A DNA stretch of 64,000 nt from Reticulitermes speratus (GCA_021186555.1 JAJKFL010000012.1:25029710-25093709); one strand, 5' to 3'. Positions 21,426 through 31,819 are shown, numbered from the stretch's first letter. Notes: generated from the letters alone by a model not told the origin. Made by a program: numbers and translations.

Positions 21426-21633
21426 GATGGGTTATTTAGGAGGGTGATGATGGGGGTGACACCTGTCGAGAGGAAAGGTGTTTTGTGAAACTGCATTCAC
21501 TAGTTCGAAGTTGTAAGTATACACACACACACCTGAAGTTGCTTACAATAGGTGAAACATATTCAAAATCAGCGGTAACGCGTATTATTTATTCTGCAGC
21601 ATCAAATTGAAATGTGTTGGAAATTCATTCGTC

Positions 21634-21635
<2 letters not shown>

Positions 21636-21671
<36 letters not shown>
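21636..21671. repeat. (TG)n microsatellite
   Basis: About 17 TG dinucleotides, followed by a GAGGGGAGTGGGCGG stretch. Confidence 0.95.
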
Positions 21672-21785
21672 AGGGGAGTGGGCGGATATTCTTGACCTTT
21701 CAAACGAGTGATGAGACCCTCGCCTTATTTCTCCCAGTTTTTCCTCGTCTGGCTTTCCTAATAGCCCTCACACTTACCTCGTAGA

Positions 21786-22032
21786 TTGTCCTGGATCGCT
21801 AATTCTTGGATTTACCTCTTTTATTTAACGACGCTGTGCCAACTGATAGAATTATGTAGCGAGGGCGATGGGTTAATGAGTATGGGGCGGTGGTGTAACG
21901 ACACTGACAGCGAACACCAAAGTACTCGTAGAACTTCTGCCAACGCTACTTTTTTCCTCCACAAATCCCACACTGACTGGCCTGTGGAATTGAGCCCTTG
22001 TCTTCACGGTCAGAGGCTTTGCGGTTTGTCAT
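21786..22032. mobile_element. Decayed repeat with TTTAACGACGCTGTGCCAAC
   Basis: TTTAACGACGCTGTGCCAACTGATAGAATTATGTAGCG resembles, from memory, a dispersed invertebrate repeat; here it is abbreviated. The following CAAAGTACTCGTAGAACTTC and CACAAATCCCACACTGAC parallel parts of the SINE-3 body (about 49395-49450). It may be a mosaic of old SINE pieces. Confidence 0.35.
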
Positions 22033-22760
22033 TCTTTTGTGTTCCTTTACCAGAATTGCTGTATATTTTGTGTTCCTTTACCAGAATTGCTGTATATTTT
22101 GTGTTCCTTTACCAGAATCGCTGTATATTTTGTGTTCCTTTACCAGAATCGCTGTATATTTTGTGTTCCTTTACCAGAATCGCTGTATATTTTGTGTTCC
22201 TTTACCAGAATCGCTGTATATTTTGTGTTCCTTTACCAGAATCGCTGTATATTTTGTGTTCCTTTACCAGAATCGCTGTATATTTTGTGTTCTTTACCAG
22301 AATCGCTGTATATTTTGTGTTCCTTTACCAGAATCGCTGTATATTTTGTGTTCCTTTACCAGAATCGCTGTATATTTTGTGTTCCTTTACCAGAATCGCT
22401 GTATATTTTGTGTTCCTTTACCAGAATCGCTGTATATTTTGTGTTTCTTTTACCAGAATCGCTGTATATTTTGTGTTCCTTTACCAGAACGCTGTATATT
22501 TTGGTTCCTTTACCAGAATGCTGTATATTTTGTGTTCCTTTACCAGAATCGCTGTATATTTTGTGTTCCTTTACCAGAATCGCTGTATATTTTGTGTTCC
22601 TTTACCAGAATCGCTGTATATTTTGTGTTCCTTTACCAGAATCGCTGTATATTTTGTGTTCCTTTACCAGAATCGCTGTATATTTTGTGTTCCTTTACCA
22701 GAATTGCTGTATATTTTGTGTTCCTTTACCAGATTCTGTATATTTTTGAGTTCTTTACAG
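22033..22760. repeat. 31-bp minisatellite, about 23 copies
   Basis: The unit contains TTTGTGTTCCTTTACCAGAA and TCGCTGTATAT. Because 31 is not a multiple of 3, all three plus frames cycle through the same peptides (CVPLPES, YILCSFTRIA, VYFVFLYQNR), producing long false frames. Variants are mainly AATTGCT/AATCGCT. Shortened units cluster at 22285, 22440-22520 and at the decayed right end beyond 22725. Confidence 0.96.
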
Positions 22761-22799
22761 AATGCGGTAATATAGTGACCTTACAGATTTGTATATTTT

Positions 22800-23590
22800 T
22801 TCCTTACCGAGTTTGCTGTATATGTTTCGAAAGTTTTTGAACGTCGTTTCGGAAAAAAGTGATCCTTTAGCACTTTGCCTTTTGTAAACGACGGGGTAAT
22901 TTCTATTCCATGTTTGCAACGCAGTTTCCGTTGTCAATCCCGTTCAGTTTCTTTGTGAAAATCGAGAGATGTAAATCCTTGTGCCGCCTGCTGTTGGCCG
23001 TCTTTGTAAACCGACGGGGTTAAAAACGGTACCGAAGAAAGCAAACCTTTAACGTGATTGAACTGCTTTTTTAAAAACAAAGGCGACGCAGTTATAACAG
23101 TTGATGGATTGTTTTGATTCATATTACCATGACAAAGAGTGCTGTCGGTTTTCTTCTAGGGAAGACTCCGAAAGTTGTTCATAAATATGTAAAGTGAAAT
23201 CACTTGAACCCCCCTTCCTTAAGATTAACCTCCCTGCAGTCTTAGTTAGACTGTAGCATTCTGTGGATGGGTGAAGGAGACGGGAAATAAAAGTCAGCGG
23301 TCTTTATTTATTATTAAGAAAACTGGCTCCGAGATTGTAGGAAGTTTAAACATGAAGAATATTTAAGGTCCGTTAAATACATTTTATTTTTGAAGTATTG
23401 TGTGTATTGTTACTGTAATCGTTATTTTGTAGTTATTACATTTTGGTTGCAAGTGAGAGGTTTTGCCGTAATATATAGACTTTCTGCCAATAATGTGTGT
23501 TATTGAAAGCTCTACGGTATTTAAAATGTGTGTATGACGTATAATTATAACGAAAGTAAAACAAGAATGAGGGAGAGAAGTGTGTATAGA
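22800..23590. other. No gene recognised
   Basis: An approximate direct repeat, TTTGTAAACGACGGGGTAAT (22881) and TTTGTAAACCGACGGGGTTA (23004), is the only structure I see. Confidence 0.5.
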
Positions 23591-23591
23591 T

Positions 23592-23910
23592 GAGTGTGGT
23601 TGGAATGAAAGAATGTGGTTAGCATGGTTTAGATGGGGACTATGGAAACGAAGAGGTAAAAGGAGGAATGCGGACAAAGGAAGATGCCGTCTCTGTAATG
23701 AAGATGAGAATTTGGTTCTTATGTTACTGAAATGTAATGAGACACAGAGATGACGAGAAGAATTACTGCATAATAAGTGGTGACACAAAAATGAAGAAAT
23801 AGCGTACACGACAATAGTCACTGTAATAGAATAATAGAATTAAAGAGTTCGGTAAATTTATGTACAAAGTGAAAGGCAGATGGCATAATGAAGTGACAAA
23901 AAACGGTGCA
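23592..23910 (+). pseudogene. LINE-D C-terminal zinc-knuckle fragment
   Basis: The plus strand reads WLAWFRWGLWKRRGKRRN, KGRCRLCNEDENLVLMLLKC, NETQR then, after a stop, REELLHNKWWHKNEEIAY, and further on RIIELKSSVNLCTK. The CxLC-x(n)-LLxC arrangement followed by a K/R-rich, WREExx segment is typical of the C-terminal region of jockey/R1-type LINEs, where it binds RNA. One expected His of the CCHC is replaced by Met (LVLMLLKC). About 100 codons survive. Confidence 0.6.
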
Positions 23911-24027
23911 AGTTGTAGATGAAATGAGAGACGAGGAATTGTAAGTAGAAGTACATTGCTGTTTGTATTTATAAACACAGACCAAGTTAACGCCTGAAGG
24001 AAGGCAGTATTTAATCAGGATAAATCT

Positions 24028-24245
24028 TGACTTCAGGCTCCCCCCGCGATGTTGATGAGATCTGCGCTCTTCTGGGATATTACGCAGTGTTGAGTGGTAG
24101 TTCTGTACCGACGTTTCGGTCAACTTATCGGTAAAGAAGTCCTCCTTCGTCTTGGGCTTCTTGACCCTTGAAGATGGGACCGATAGGTTGTGGGTATATA
24201 ATTACCACTCTATGCTGCGTAATATCCCAGAAGAGCGCAGAGAAC
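24028..24245. mobile_element. Fold-back element, copy with partly lost centre
   Basis: The left arm 24061-24099 (TCTGCGCTCTTCTGGGATAT onward) pairs with the right arm 24203-24241 (ending CCCAGAAGAGCGCAGA). Between them are the CCGACGTTTCGG and CCCTTGAAGATGGGACCGAT halves of a hammerhead-like motif. The right GAAACG box is replaced by GTGGGTATATAA. The opening CCCCCGCGATGTTGATGA is shared with 27952 and 36117. Confidence 0.75.
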
Positions 24246-24367
24246 CTTAGCCATTAGTAAAGCTATTAAAATGATGGAAGGGTATTGGCAACAACCCTGT
24301 GTCACCAGGTGTAGACGAATTTGAACTGGAATGTGCGTAATGCATGTGTTACACTATGTGTTACCTA

Positions 24368-24654
24368 AAGGTAAAGCAATCCCATTACAGGCCTTGACAG
24401 GCCCTTAGGTCTCCAGGAGGTCGAGGCTCCCAGGTTTTTAGACAATCGGCACATTAAGGTGGTAAGGTTGTCAGCCCTACGCACCGGCCGCCTTTACCCC
24501 CCAGGAAAGATTCCTGGTACTCATTTCTGTTAGAGGCTGAGTCGACCCCAGGGCCATAGTGTGACCGAAACGATTATGTCAGTGAAAAATTCCAGTGACA
24601 CCATCGAACCCGCGACGTTCCGCAGGGCCTCAACCAACTGCGCCACCGCGACCC
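24368..24654 (-). mobile_element. SINE-2, copy 2, with 16-bp target-site duplication
   Basis: Read in reverse, the head is GGTGGCGCAGTTGGTTGAGG with B-box GCGGGTTCGATGG, and the body is as at 14.5 kb, ending AATGGGATTGCTTTACC. CACTATGTGTTACCTA occurs at 24352-24367 and 24655-24670. The long perfect duplication makes this a confident, fairly recent insertion. Confidence 0.95.
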
Positions 24655-24670
24655 CACTATGTGTTACCTA

Positions 24671-25590
24671 CGAAGAAGAAACTATTACAAAAGGTTTCAT
24701 AGCTGAACTGGCTTAAAGTGTTTCAAAATTTCGAGAATACATCTCAGTAATTACTATGAAATGGACATCCCTGTAAGTTAATTGGAACTAATGATGCTCG
24801 TACTGCTAATGGCAATGATATTACTGCTAGGGCTGGATCCGGCCTAGGGCGTATCCACACTGGAACAGACGTAAGCATGCAGCAGCGGAAACTGCAAAAC
24901 AACGGAGTGCTTCCACAATACAAGTCCGGCAAAGTTTACTGCACAGTTTTTATGCAACAAAGTTCTCTTCGCTTAGTGCATGGTAACTAAATTCGTGGTA
25001 TACTGCAGATGATAGTTGCTCACCTGAACAAAAAGAGGCCCGTAGTTATACAACTCAGAGTCTGAAAACTGTCTTCACACAGTATCCGCTCTAAGCCCTA
25101 ACCCGAGCCGTTTCAATTCCGTTAGTATCCACAAAATGTATACGTCTGAGATCGTTTTAATATTATCTTGCAGTCTTAACTTTTTGTAAATTAGACGGTG
25201 CCCTATGTGGGAGTTTTGTTGCTTTCTGTTTTTATATAATGTTGAAGAACGAAATTTAGCTCGGGTGTGAAATCAAAGCGAATCAGAGCTCAAGTCGCGT
25301 GGTCTTCCCAGAACTTACTTAGTTCGTCGTAATCTGACTGATGCTTGTTCTGAACGTACGGCTTTCGACTTATGGCCGTAGTGCCGAGCATTCTTTGCGA
25401 GATTTTCGTGTTTCACCCCAGTTACGTGCGTAATCTTTTATATTGCCTTTAAATATACCATGACCACTTACTTTTCAGTTCATCCTGATTTTTCATCGCT
25501 TTATCCCAATCCGTCGTCAGGTAGCCCTTGTAGTTGTTACAGCGGTGTTAAAAACTTGTGACTTAAACCTAGAAATTTTTCGTATAACGC
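24671..25590. other. No gene recognised
   Basis: No family signature. The minus frame at 24744-24932 has no known domain. Confidence 0.45.
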
Positions 25591-25594
25591 GCTT

Positions 25595-25755
25595 GATGGA
25601 GATTACGGTTTTCTTTGATGTGACGCTATGTTGTTTGAAGATGGCAATAAATCGTCTACCCTGAAGATGGAGGCACCAGGTTCTTCCAGAGTGTTGATGC
25701 CCATATACGAAACTACGCTGCGTCACATTGCAGAAGGCCGTAATCCTATGCTCGA
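25595..25755. mobile_element. Fold-back element, subfamily 3
   Basis: GGAGATTACGGTTTTCTTTG and TGACGCTATGTTGTTTG on the left pair with GAAACTACGCTGCGTCACAT and GCAGAAGGCCGTAATCC on the right. The centre has CCCTGAAGATGGAGGCACC. The right arm resembles the right arms at 24.2 and 28.2 kb (CTACGCTGCGTnAnAT), so these elements form a superfamily. Confidence 0.65.
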
Positions 25756-25885
25756 AACACTCTCTTTCCTTCGTGTGGTTGGCTGAATTCCACACCTGTA
25801 TAAAACAAGGTGTAAAATTATGGCATAATAGGTGAAATGCGAAATTATCGTGTGAAGAGGAATGTGAAATGAAGGCAGATATCAG

Positions 25886-26433
25886 AAGTGGAGGGGAAAG
25901 AATACAAGAGCAGAATGTGCAGTAAGTCGAGTGGTGAAGAATACAAGAGCAGAATGTGCAGTAAGTCGATAGGTGAAGAATACAAGAGCAGAATGTGCAG
26001 TAAGTCGATAGGTGAAGAATACAAGAGCAGAATGTGCAGTAAGTCGATAGGAGAAGACTACAAGAGCAGAATGTGCAGTAAGTCGATAGGTGAAGAATAC
26101 AAGAGCAGAATGTGCAGTAAGTCGATAGGTGAATAATACAAGAGCAGAAAGCGCAGTAAGTCGATAGGTGAATAATACAAGAGCAGAATGCGCAGTAAGT
26201 CGATAGGTGAAGAATACAAGAGCAGAATGTGCAGTAAGTCGAGTGGTGAAGAATACAAGAGCAGAATGCGCAGTAAGTCGATAGGTGAAGAATACAAGAG
26301 CAGAATGTGCAGTAAGTCGAGTGGTGAAGAATACAAGAGCAGAATGTGCAGTAAGTCGATAGGTGAAGAATACAAGAGCAGAATGTGCAGTAAGTCGAGT
26401 GGTGAAGAATACAAGAGCAGAATGTGCAGTAAA
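25886..26433. repeat. 39-bp minisatellite, about 14 copies
   Basis: The unit contains GAATACAAGAGCAGAATGTG and CAGTAAGTCGATAGGTGAA. Main variants are GATAGG/GAGTGG and TGTGC/TGCGC; two units carry GAATAATAC, which puts a stop in the plus frame. Length 39 is divisible by 3, giving false peptide repeats on both strands. The GATAGG and GAGTGG units alternate on the right half of the array. Confidence 0.96.
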
Positions 26434-26439
26434 AGAAGG

Positions 26440-26830
26440 CAATACAGCCGACCTGTGACTGTAAAGAGGAAGCAATTCTAGACGAATGGTCTTCCTCTCT
26501 TATCTGCTGTAAGTCTCATTTCTTTTTCAGTTTTCCGGTTTCATCTGGAACTTCACCAACTTTTTGCTTTCTCTTTCTATTCACCTGACTTCGTAGTCCG
26601 TTCTGTTCTTATAAAAGTTAAAAATAAATTCTAGAGTTTTCAGCAAAAAGGATTGAACATTCGTGTCACTGCACGTCTGGCGACATAGGAAGAATTTTTA
26701 ATAATGTTGCATATTGCTGTGATGTTTCCAGACCTCTGCAATTTGTGAGAAAAGAGCTCACTAGGCGCCGTGTGAGATACCCAGGCTGGAACTGTGTGGA
26801 CGTCTTCTGCCATTCGAAGGTGATTGTGTG
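26440..26830. other. No gene recognised
   Basis: Unique-looking sequence, no repeat or domain seen. Confidence 0.5.
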
Positions 26831-26834
26831 TAAT

Positions 26835-27000
26835 GCAGATTGCAGTCCTAAGGTATTTGATGCCGTTTGGTTACGTCGAAATTTGCCAACGTTTCGGAGG
26901 AAGCTGTTTTGAAAGTGGAGGCAATAGGTTTCTGCAGAATTCAGTGAATTTATACCAAACTACACAGCGTCACGTCGCAGAAGACGGTAATCTTCGTCAA
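26835..27000. mobile_element. Fold-back element relative
   Basis: ATACCAAACTACACAGCGTC, ACGTCGCAGAAGACGGTAATC at the right match the right arm of the element at 25.7 kb. CCAACGTTTCGGAGGAAGC on the left is the reverse of a GAAACGTTGG box. The left arm is mostly lost. Confidence 0.5.
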
Positions 27001-27070
27001 AGTCATGAGAACCTCAATCCCGAAATGTTTGCCTTCCTATTTTTGTAATTTAAGGGATTAATATGTATAA

Positions 27071-27604
27071 ACATAAGAAGACAGTCAATGTACGTATAAC
27101 ATAATATCGAGGCGCTTTCACGTAACCATTGTTGCCACAAAAAGCAATAAGTATTACATATTCTGAGTGTGTGTCTGTAGCCTTAGTTATCCAGCATGCA
27201 AAGCGCGTGTACCGTATTATATTATCATCTGTGGCCTGTCTGGCTGTACCATACTTTTCCACATTATCTCATAAACGGCACGATTTTCGGAAAATAGGTA
27301 CTGAACATAAAATGTGTGTTTTGATGTTCTCTACAACATTTGTCTGAAACATTTCTCATTCTAAGAAGAACTGAGCGAGATATTATCATAAATATACATA
27401 GGTCTTCATGTAAAGTACCCGTTATTCTTGTCGGATTTTAATTAAACTTGAATCTGCGTCAAAAAGTTTCGAAAAATACTCAGGTATCAAATTTCATGAA
27501 AATCCGTCGAGTGGGAGCCGAGTTGTGCCATGCGGACAGAAGGACGTACGGACAGATAGACATGACGAAGATAATAGTCGCTATTCGCAATTATGCGAAC
27601 GCGT
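27071..27604 (+). mobile_element. SITYSEC-type MITE, copy 2
   Basis: All landmarks of copy 1 are present, from GAAGACAGTCAATGTACGT to CGCAATTATGCGAACGCGTC. The GCGCATGCGC palindrome of other copies is GCGCGTGTAC here. No intact coding frame. Confidence 0.8.
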
Positions 27605-27614
27605 CAAAAATCAT

Positions 27615-27905
27615 ACACGGTGGTAAGGTAGTTTGGTAGGTTAGGTAGATGGATTTTTATGTAGAAAAAAGGCAGGGCATCGTTTGTTGGGAGTATTTGA
27701 GAGTTGTGTGCCGAAAAGCATGTTTGAATATAAGGAGGCGGAAGTAACAATGAGCGGATGAAAAGTGCATGCGGATATGTGGGAAGAGACAGCCTGGAAG
27801 AAGGGGACATAGATGGGAGGATAATATGGGGATTTATTTTAAAACAATAAGGTATGAGGTGATGTACTGGATTTACATGGATTAGAATAGGATCGAGTGA
27901 CGCCC
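27615..27905 (+). mobile_element. LINE-A 3' end remnant
   Basis: RRGHRWEDNMGIYFKTIRYE and YWIYMD-NRIEW are readable with frameshifts on the plus strand, in the order expected for the LINE-A tail. Sequence upstream (27620-27760) is diverged. The fold-back element begins about 45 bp downstream. Confidence 0.55.
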
Positions 27906-28017
27906 CTTTGTGCACATGGTAATGCATGGTAAATGCGTGATTTTAGGCTTCCCCCGCGATTTAGATGAAATCTTAGCTCTTCTAGGATATTACGCAGTGT
28001 TAAGTTGTAGTTCTGTA

Positions 28018-28066
28018 CCGACGTTTCGGGACAACCTATCGGTCCCATCTTCAAGGGTCAAGAAAT
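28018..28066 (-). ncRNA. Hammerhead-like motif 8 (left arm)
   Basis: On the minus strand: GACCC, TTGAAGA, then GGGAC/GTCCC stem II around CGATAGGTT, CGAAAC, GTC, GGTAC. ACC and GGT flanks can pair as a three-pair stem I, with GUC at the cleavage position. The U-for-C or one extra base at the start of the core, and the U before stem II, depart from the canonical hammerhead. Confidence 0.45.
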
Positions 28067-28097
28067 CCAAGAAGAACGGTTCTTGTTGTTGGACTTC

Positions 28098-28146
28098 TTG
28101 ATTCTTAAAGATGGGACCGATAGATTGTCCCGAAACGTCGGTACAG
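28098..28146 (+). ncRNA. Hammerhead-like motif 9 (right arm)
   Basis: Mirror copy of the left-arm motif: TTAAAGATGGGACCGATAGA, TTGTCCCGAAACGTCGGTAC. Stem II GGGAC/GTCCC is intact, but the first box has decayed to TTAAAGA. Confidence 0.4.
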
Positions 28147-28189
28147 AATTACCAGTCTACGCTGCGGAATATCCCAGAAGAGCGCAGAT

Positions 28190-28488
28190 TTGATGGTAAG
28201 TAAATTTTTGGGCCTTTGAGTGCAGAAAATGTTCACTTCCTGGCTACTCTAGTTTTTGTAGAAGGACTGTGCTAGATGGAATTCATAAATTATCTGTTAG
28301 GGGAACGTCCGTGTGTTTAAATACTAAGTCACTGAGTATAGAAATGCAGACTGGAACAGCTGGTTGCACACAACTGGCACAGGTTCTTTTGTCTTACGAG
28401 GAAAGTGGAGTGAATGGGAAATAAAGGATGGATATGTAAAGACTTAGTTGCATATTTCCTAGAATTGGTGTACGTTTGCTGGACTAAA
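28190..28488. other. No recognisable feature
   Basis: Unique-looking interval between a fold-back element and a SINE. Confidence 0.5.
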
Positions 28489-28499
28489 GCAGCATATTA

Positions 28500-28760
28500 G
28501 CCGATCCCAGTGGCTGTGCGGTCTAAGGCGTGGGTCTGCGGCCGCTCGCTTACTGGGATTGTGGGTTCGAATCCCGCCGGGTATATGGATGCCTGTCTGT
28601 TGTGAGTGTTGTGTGTTGTCAGATAGAAGTCTCTGCGTCGGGCTGATCACTTGTCCAGAGGAGTTCTACCGAGTGTGGTGTGTCTGAGTATGATCGTGAA
28701 GCCTCGAACAATGAGGCGGCCTAGGCCCCCAAGGGGCTGTCGAGCCATTGGAAAAAAAAA
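28500..28760 (+). mobile_element. SINE-1, copy 4, full length
   Basis: Head GTGGCTGTGCGGTCTAAGGC and GGGTTCGAATCCCGCC, body with GTGAGTGTTGTGTGTTGTCA and CCCCCAAGGGGCTGTCGAGC, and a poly-A end (nine A). GCAGCATATTA (28489-28499) and GCAGTATATTA (28761-28771) form a target-site duplication with one mismatch. Confidence 0.93.
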
Positions 28761-28774
28761 GCAGTATATTACGA

Positions 28775-29115
28775 CAAAGACGTGTACATCCGCACAGTGA
28801 GATGAACTGAACATAGCAGTTCGGTAGAAGTTTGCTTCTCTAAATTTGGATTCAGGAGGTACTCTTGTCGAACTCGCTGAGACAACTACTGTGCTATGTG
28901 TTGTGTTATCATATTTTAATATTATCTTATTATTTTCTTCTGTTGTACGGAGCGATGTGGCGTCTGCCAAGACAGTAGCTGCATTAACAGGAGATATTTT
29001 GTGACATGAGGTCCTGTTTACATGTATGCAATTCTGAAAAGTTTACCTCTCGTAACAGTCTGTAAACTAAGATGTAATAGGTTTTGTCAGAAAGGTAAAG
29101 TGTTTCAGATATAGA
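28775..29115. other. No gene recognised
   Basis: Unique-looking sequence. The minus frame at 28647-28970 overlaps the SINE and is not a gene. Confidence 0.5.
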
Positions 29116-29119
29116 ACTA

Positions 29120-29480
29120 AAATTCATTCATTCATTCTGTAGTCTGTCTTACGACAGGTCCGTAGCCTCTTCCAAAGCGAGTTCTCCACAGGGTGCGATC
29201 TAGTGCTTCCTCTTTCAATTTCCAGTATCTTTTCTTTTCCTTAAGGTCATCCAGTAGCTGCTTACTTCTTCTCCCTCGTCGTCCCGTCATTTCTATCCTT
29301 ACCTCTAACTTTCCTTCAATCACGTGTTTCAGAAGGCAGTTTCTACGCAAGATGTGACCAATCCAGTTAGCCTTTCTTCTTTTTATTGTATGTACGATAT
29401 TCCTCTCCTCCTTCACTCTGTGTCATACTTCTTCATTTCTCACACGATCGGTCCAACTGATTTTCTCCATTCTTCTCCAG
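29120..29480 (-). pseudogene. LINE-B 3' end, copy 2
   Basis: The minus strand has an uninterrupted 94-codon frame (29132-29416): MKEERNIVHTIKRRKANWIG, HILRRNCLLKHVIEGKL, TGRRGRRSKQLLDDLKE, WRTRFGRGYGPVVRQTT. Upstream on the same strand ENGENQLDRS continues the family after a frameshift. This is the C-terminal tail of the LINE polyprotein; everything upstream is missing. The element ends in an ATTCATTCATTC run, the reverse of the GAAT tail. Confidence 0.82.
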
Positions 29481-29489
29481 CACCACATT

Positions 29490-30155
29490 TCAAAATTAAA
29501 ACTACTGTGCTTGCTTAAACATTCGAAATTGGAGCTGTGGTAATCACTTCATTAATATATTCACTCCGCATAACGTCTGCAGTAGGTACCTCGTCGTTAA
29601 ATAGCCAAATTATCAACAGATTCAAATGAATACACCAAATTCAGACTGTAAACGTGTGTTGCCAGTGAAGGTGAACGCAGAATGTTCAGAGCTGCTGTTG
29701 CCTGGTGATACATAGGAAAGTTGGCACTGTTTACTGTGATCCGTATTTCTGTGTTGTTTGACCTTGATACAGGATAGACCAGTTTGTCGGTGAAGAACAA
29801 GGTTGGGCAATATATGTAATATGGCATCTCCTTATTCAGCATGTGCACACACACACACACACACACACACACCACTCTGATTAATCCTATTGTTCTGCGC
29901 TGCACACGTTAGCTCTTTCCTTCGGTTCTACGTCCCACGCCTTGGCCAAGAAGCCTGTGGATTATGCGGCCATTGTTGAGTGCTCCTGAAATTCCTCTTC
30001 TGATTGACACAGATGACGACGATGTTGTTGGTGCCTGTCGGCTGTTGGGTTATTTACTGTTGCTGTGTCAATTTCAAATGTCTTTTTTGGGGTTTAAAAT
30101 TGTCCGAGACGTGGGGTGTCCTTTGCAACGGAATCCTTCCAGACAAATGTCAGGT
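29490..30155. other. No gene; (AC)n microsatellite at 29844-29872
   Basis: About 14 AC dinucleotides lie at 29844-29872. The overlapping minus frames 29597-29905 and 29622-29810 have no known domain. Confidence 0.5.
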
Positions 30156-30159
30156 AAGT

Positions 30160-30448
30160 ACGCAGTGGCGCAGTTGGTTGAGGCTACAAAATTGAAGGTT
30201 GCGGGTTCCATTCCCGATGATTTAATTGGAATTTTTCATTAACATAATCCTTCTGGCCGTACTATGGCTCTGGGGTCGACGTAGCCTCTAACAGAAATGA
30301 GTACCAGGAATATTTCCTGGGGGGTAAAGGCGGCCGGTGCGTAGGGCTGACAATCTTGCCACTTTCATGTGCCGATTGTCGTGAAATCTGGGAGCCTCAA
30401 TCTTGGAACCCTAAGGGCCTGTCCAGGGATTGCTTTGCCTTACCTTTG
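30160..30448 (+). mobile_element. SINE-2, copy 3
   Basis: Head GCAGTGGCGCAGTTGGTTGA and GCGGGTTCCATTCCCGATG, then the family body with GAGTACCAGGAATATTTCCT and GGCGGCCGGTGCGTAGGGC. The tail ends in GATTGCTTTGCC. No clear target-site duplication was found. Confidence 0.85.
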
Positions 30449-30449
30449 T

Positions 30450-31545
30450 TAGGTCTCGACCAGTCCGTTACAAATACTCTTACAGTTTGCAGTTCACCAT
30501 TCATAAACCATTCTACCACTGTGCAGTCTGAGGTAGAAAGAGCGTCGTTAAATAAAAGACAGAAGATGTAGGTGAAGTGCAGTACTGACGTACGTGACTT
30601 TTGTAAGACGGATTGTCTTTTGTGTATCGGCCTAAAAATACAGTTTTAGCACTGTGTGCATGACTGCTGTGCTCCAGTTGCTTTTGTAGCAGCCATTTTG
30701 TTATCTGAGAGCACTTGCCAATATGGCCGCCTGCCAAGTAGTTCATGTGGCAAATACCACTGTGCGAGTGTTCAAACAATGCAGCTGGGGCGAAACCTTG
30801 CTAAGCAACCAGGAACTCCTTTTGAATCTTAAAAGTACGAGTAATCACGAAAATTCTGGGCGCCGTCCAACCCCAGAACAAGTGTTTAGCAGTTTCTTAG
30901 CAATGCAAAACATGAAGCCGGGATCTGTTGCGCAACGAGGTCTTGGAGGTCGCAAGTTTAAATTTATTCGCGTATTATGTAATGATTGTGTATCTGCTAC
31001 AGTAGCTGATGATTGTGTACGGCGAATCGTGTAAAAGTGAAGACTTCCATATGATTGATTGAACACCACACCATGAGCACGTGTGGGGGATTGTAGCTAT
31101 AGCTAACTAGTTGTTAGCCTCGGCACTACATAAATGTAAATTCACGTTCTGGCCGATTTACCTCCCCTCGAGAAAGAGGCTCCAATACGCACCGAAGAGG
31201 AGGCTGTGGTGAACTGCGATCGGCGTGATTTATATTTTGATTCGTAGATTGTTTATCAACTGTCACCTGTACAGCTATCAGCTGCGAGCTGATGTTAATG
31301 TGCGGTAGGTTGAAAAGGGTTGGTGAAAATCATCGTGACCGTCATCTGCCGTCATCTTACCAACACGGTGCCTGCAGAATCCTAACCTCAGCACAGCCAG
31401 GACCAAAGCTCGCGATGGGAAGCAATCCTCGGCCAGCTGTGTCCACCTTTATTTCTTTCAGCCCATGTCTCATCTCAAAATTTTCCTTCCGTGGTCTTCT
31501 CTGTGTCCTAGTGGACTACCTCGGAGAATTACACAACAGTTTTTT
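30450..31545. other. No confirmed gene; one unassigned frame
   Basis: A 103-codon plus frame (30723-31034) starts at CAATATGGCCGCC, a good initiation context, and reads MAACQVVHVANTTVRVFKQC and later NSGRRPTPEQVFSSFLAMQN. I recognise no family. Upstream TGACGTACGTGAC (30589-30601) resembles a CRE. It may be chance. Confidence 0.2.
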
Positions 31546-31549
31546 TTTG

Positions 31550-31818
31550 TGTGATTGAAGGCTTCCGCCGTGGTCGTAATGTCGCTTAAAATCTTCTGGG
31601 TTTTTACCCGGCGTCAATTTGTGGTTTATGACCAACGTTTCGGGATCACTTGTTCGTCCCATCTTGAAGTTCTTAGGTAAAAAGGTAAAAAGGATGTCAG
31701 GAGGTAAGGAACATGTGTTAATATAGGAGTAGGGTCCAATGGGTATTATTGAATGGACGAGACGCTGGTCGTACACCATTAAACGACGCCGGGTAACAAC
31801 CCAGAAGATTTTAAGCAA
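31550..31818. mobile_element. Fold-back element, subfamily 2
   Basis: The left arm (GATTGAAGGCTTCCGCCGTG, then TTAAAATCTTCTGGGTTTTT ACCCGGCGTC) pairs with the right arm (GACGCCGGGTAACAACCCAG, AAGATTTTAAGCAACAA). GACCAACGTTTCGGGATCAC and CGTCCCATCTTGAAG make a reversed hammerhead-like motif with a damaged first box. About 100 bp of loop separates the arms. Confidence 0.72.
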
Positions 31819-31819
31819 C

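Larger units (their letters stand above)
27952..28189. mobile_element. Near-complete palindromic fold-back element
   Basis: The two arms (27952-28075 and 28078-28189) are inverted copies over almost their whole length: CCCCCGCGATTTAGATGAAA, AGCTCTTCTAGGATATTACG and TGTACCGACGTTTCGGGACA on the left, with their reverse on the right. This is the best-preserved member of the family in the window. Each arm carries a complete hammerhead-like motif reading outward. There is no protein-coding capacity, so movement would need another element's enzyme. Confidence 0.8.

Noticed and set aside
21786-22840. Plus frames up to 329 codons with YILCSFTRIAVYF repeats that look like membrane segments
   Set aside because: The 31-bp unit cycles through all frames without a stop; the hydrophobic appearance comes from one repeated 31-bp unit.
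24818-24932. Host genes suggested by short frames throughout (for example 5486-5812, 37634-37969, 54093-54545)
   Set aside because: They overlap frames on the other strand or cross transposon boundaries, and show no domain, splice support or start context.
25886-26433. CRISPR-like or repeat-protein interpretation of the tandem arrays
   Set aside because: The arrays are contiguous tandem units without unique spacers, and the context is eukaryotic.
30798-30812. RFX X-box-like CTTGCTAAGCAACC
   Set aside because: A single near-match inside an unassigned frame; expected by chance in 64 kb.
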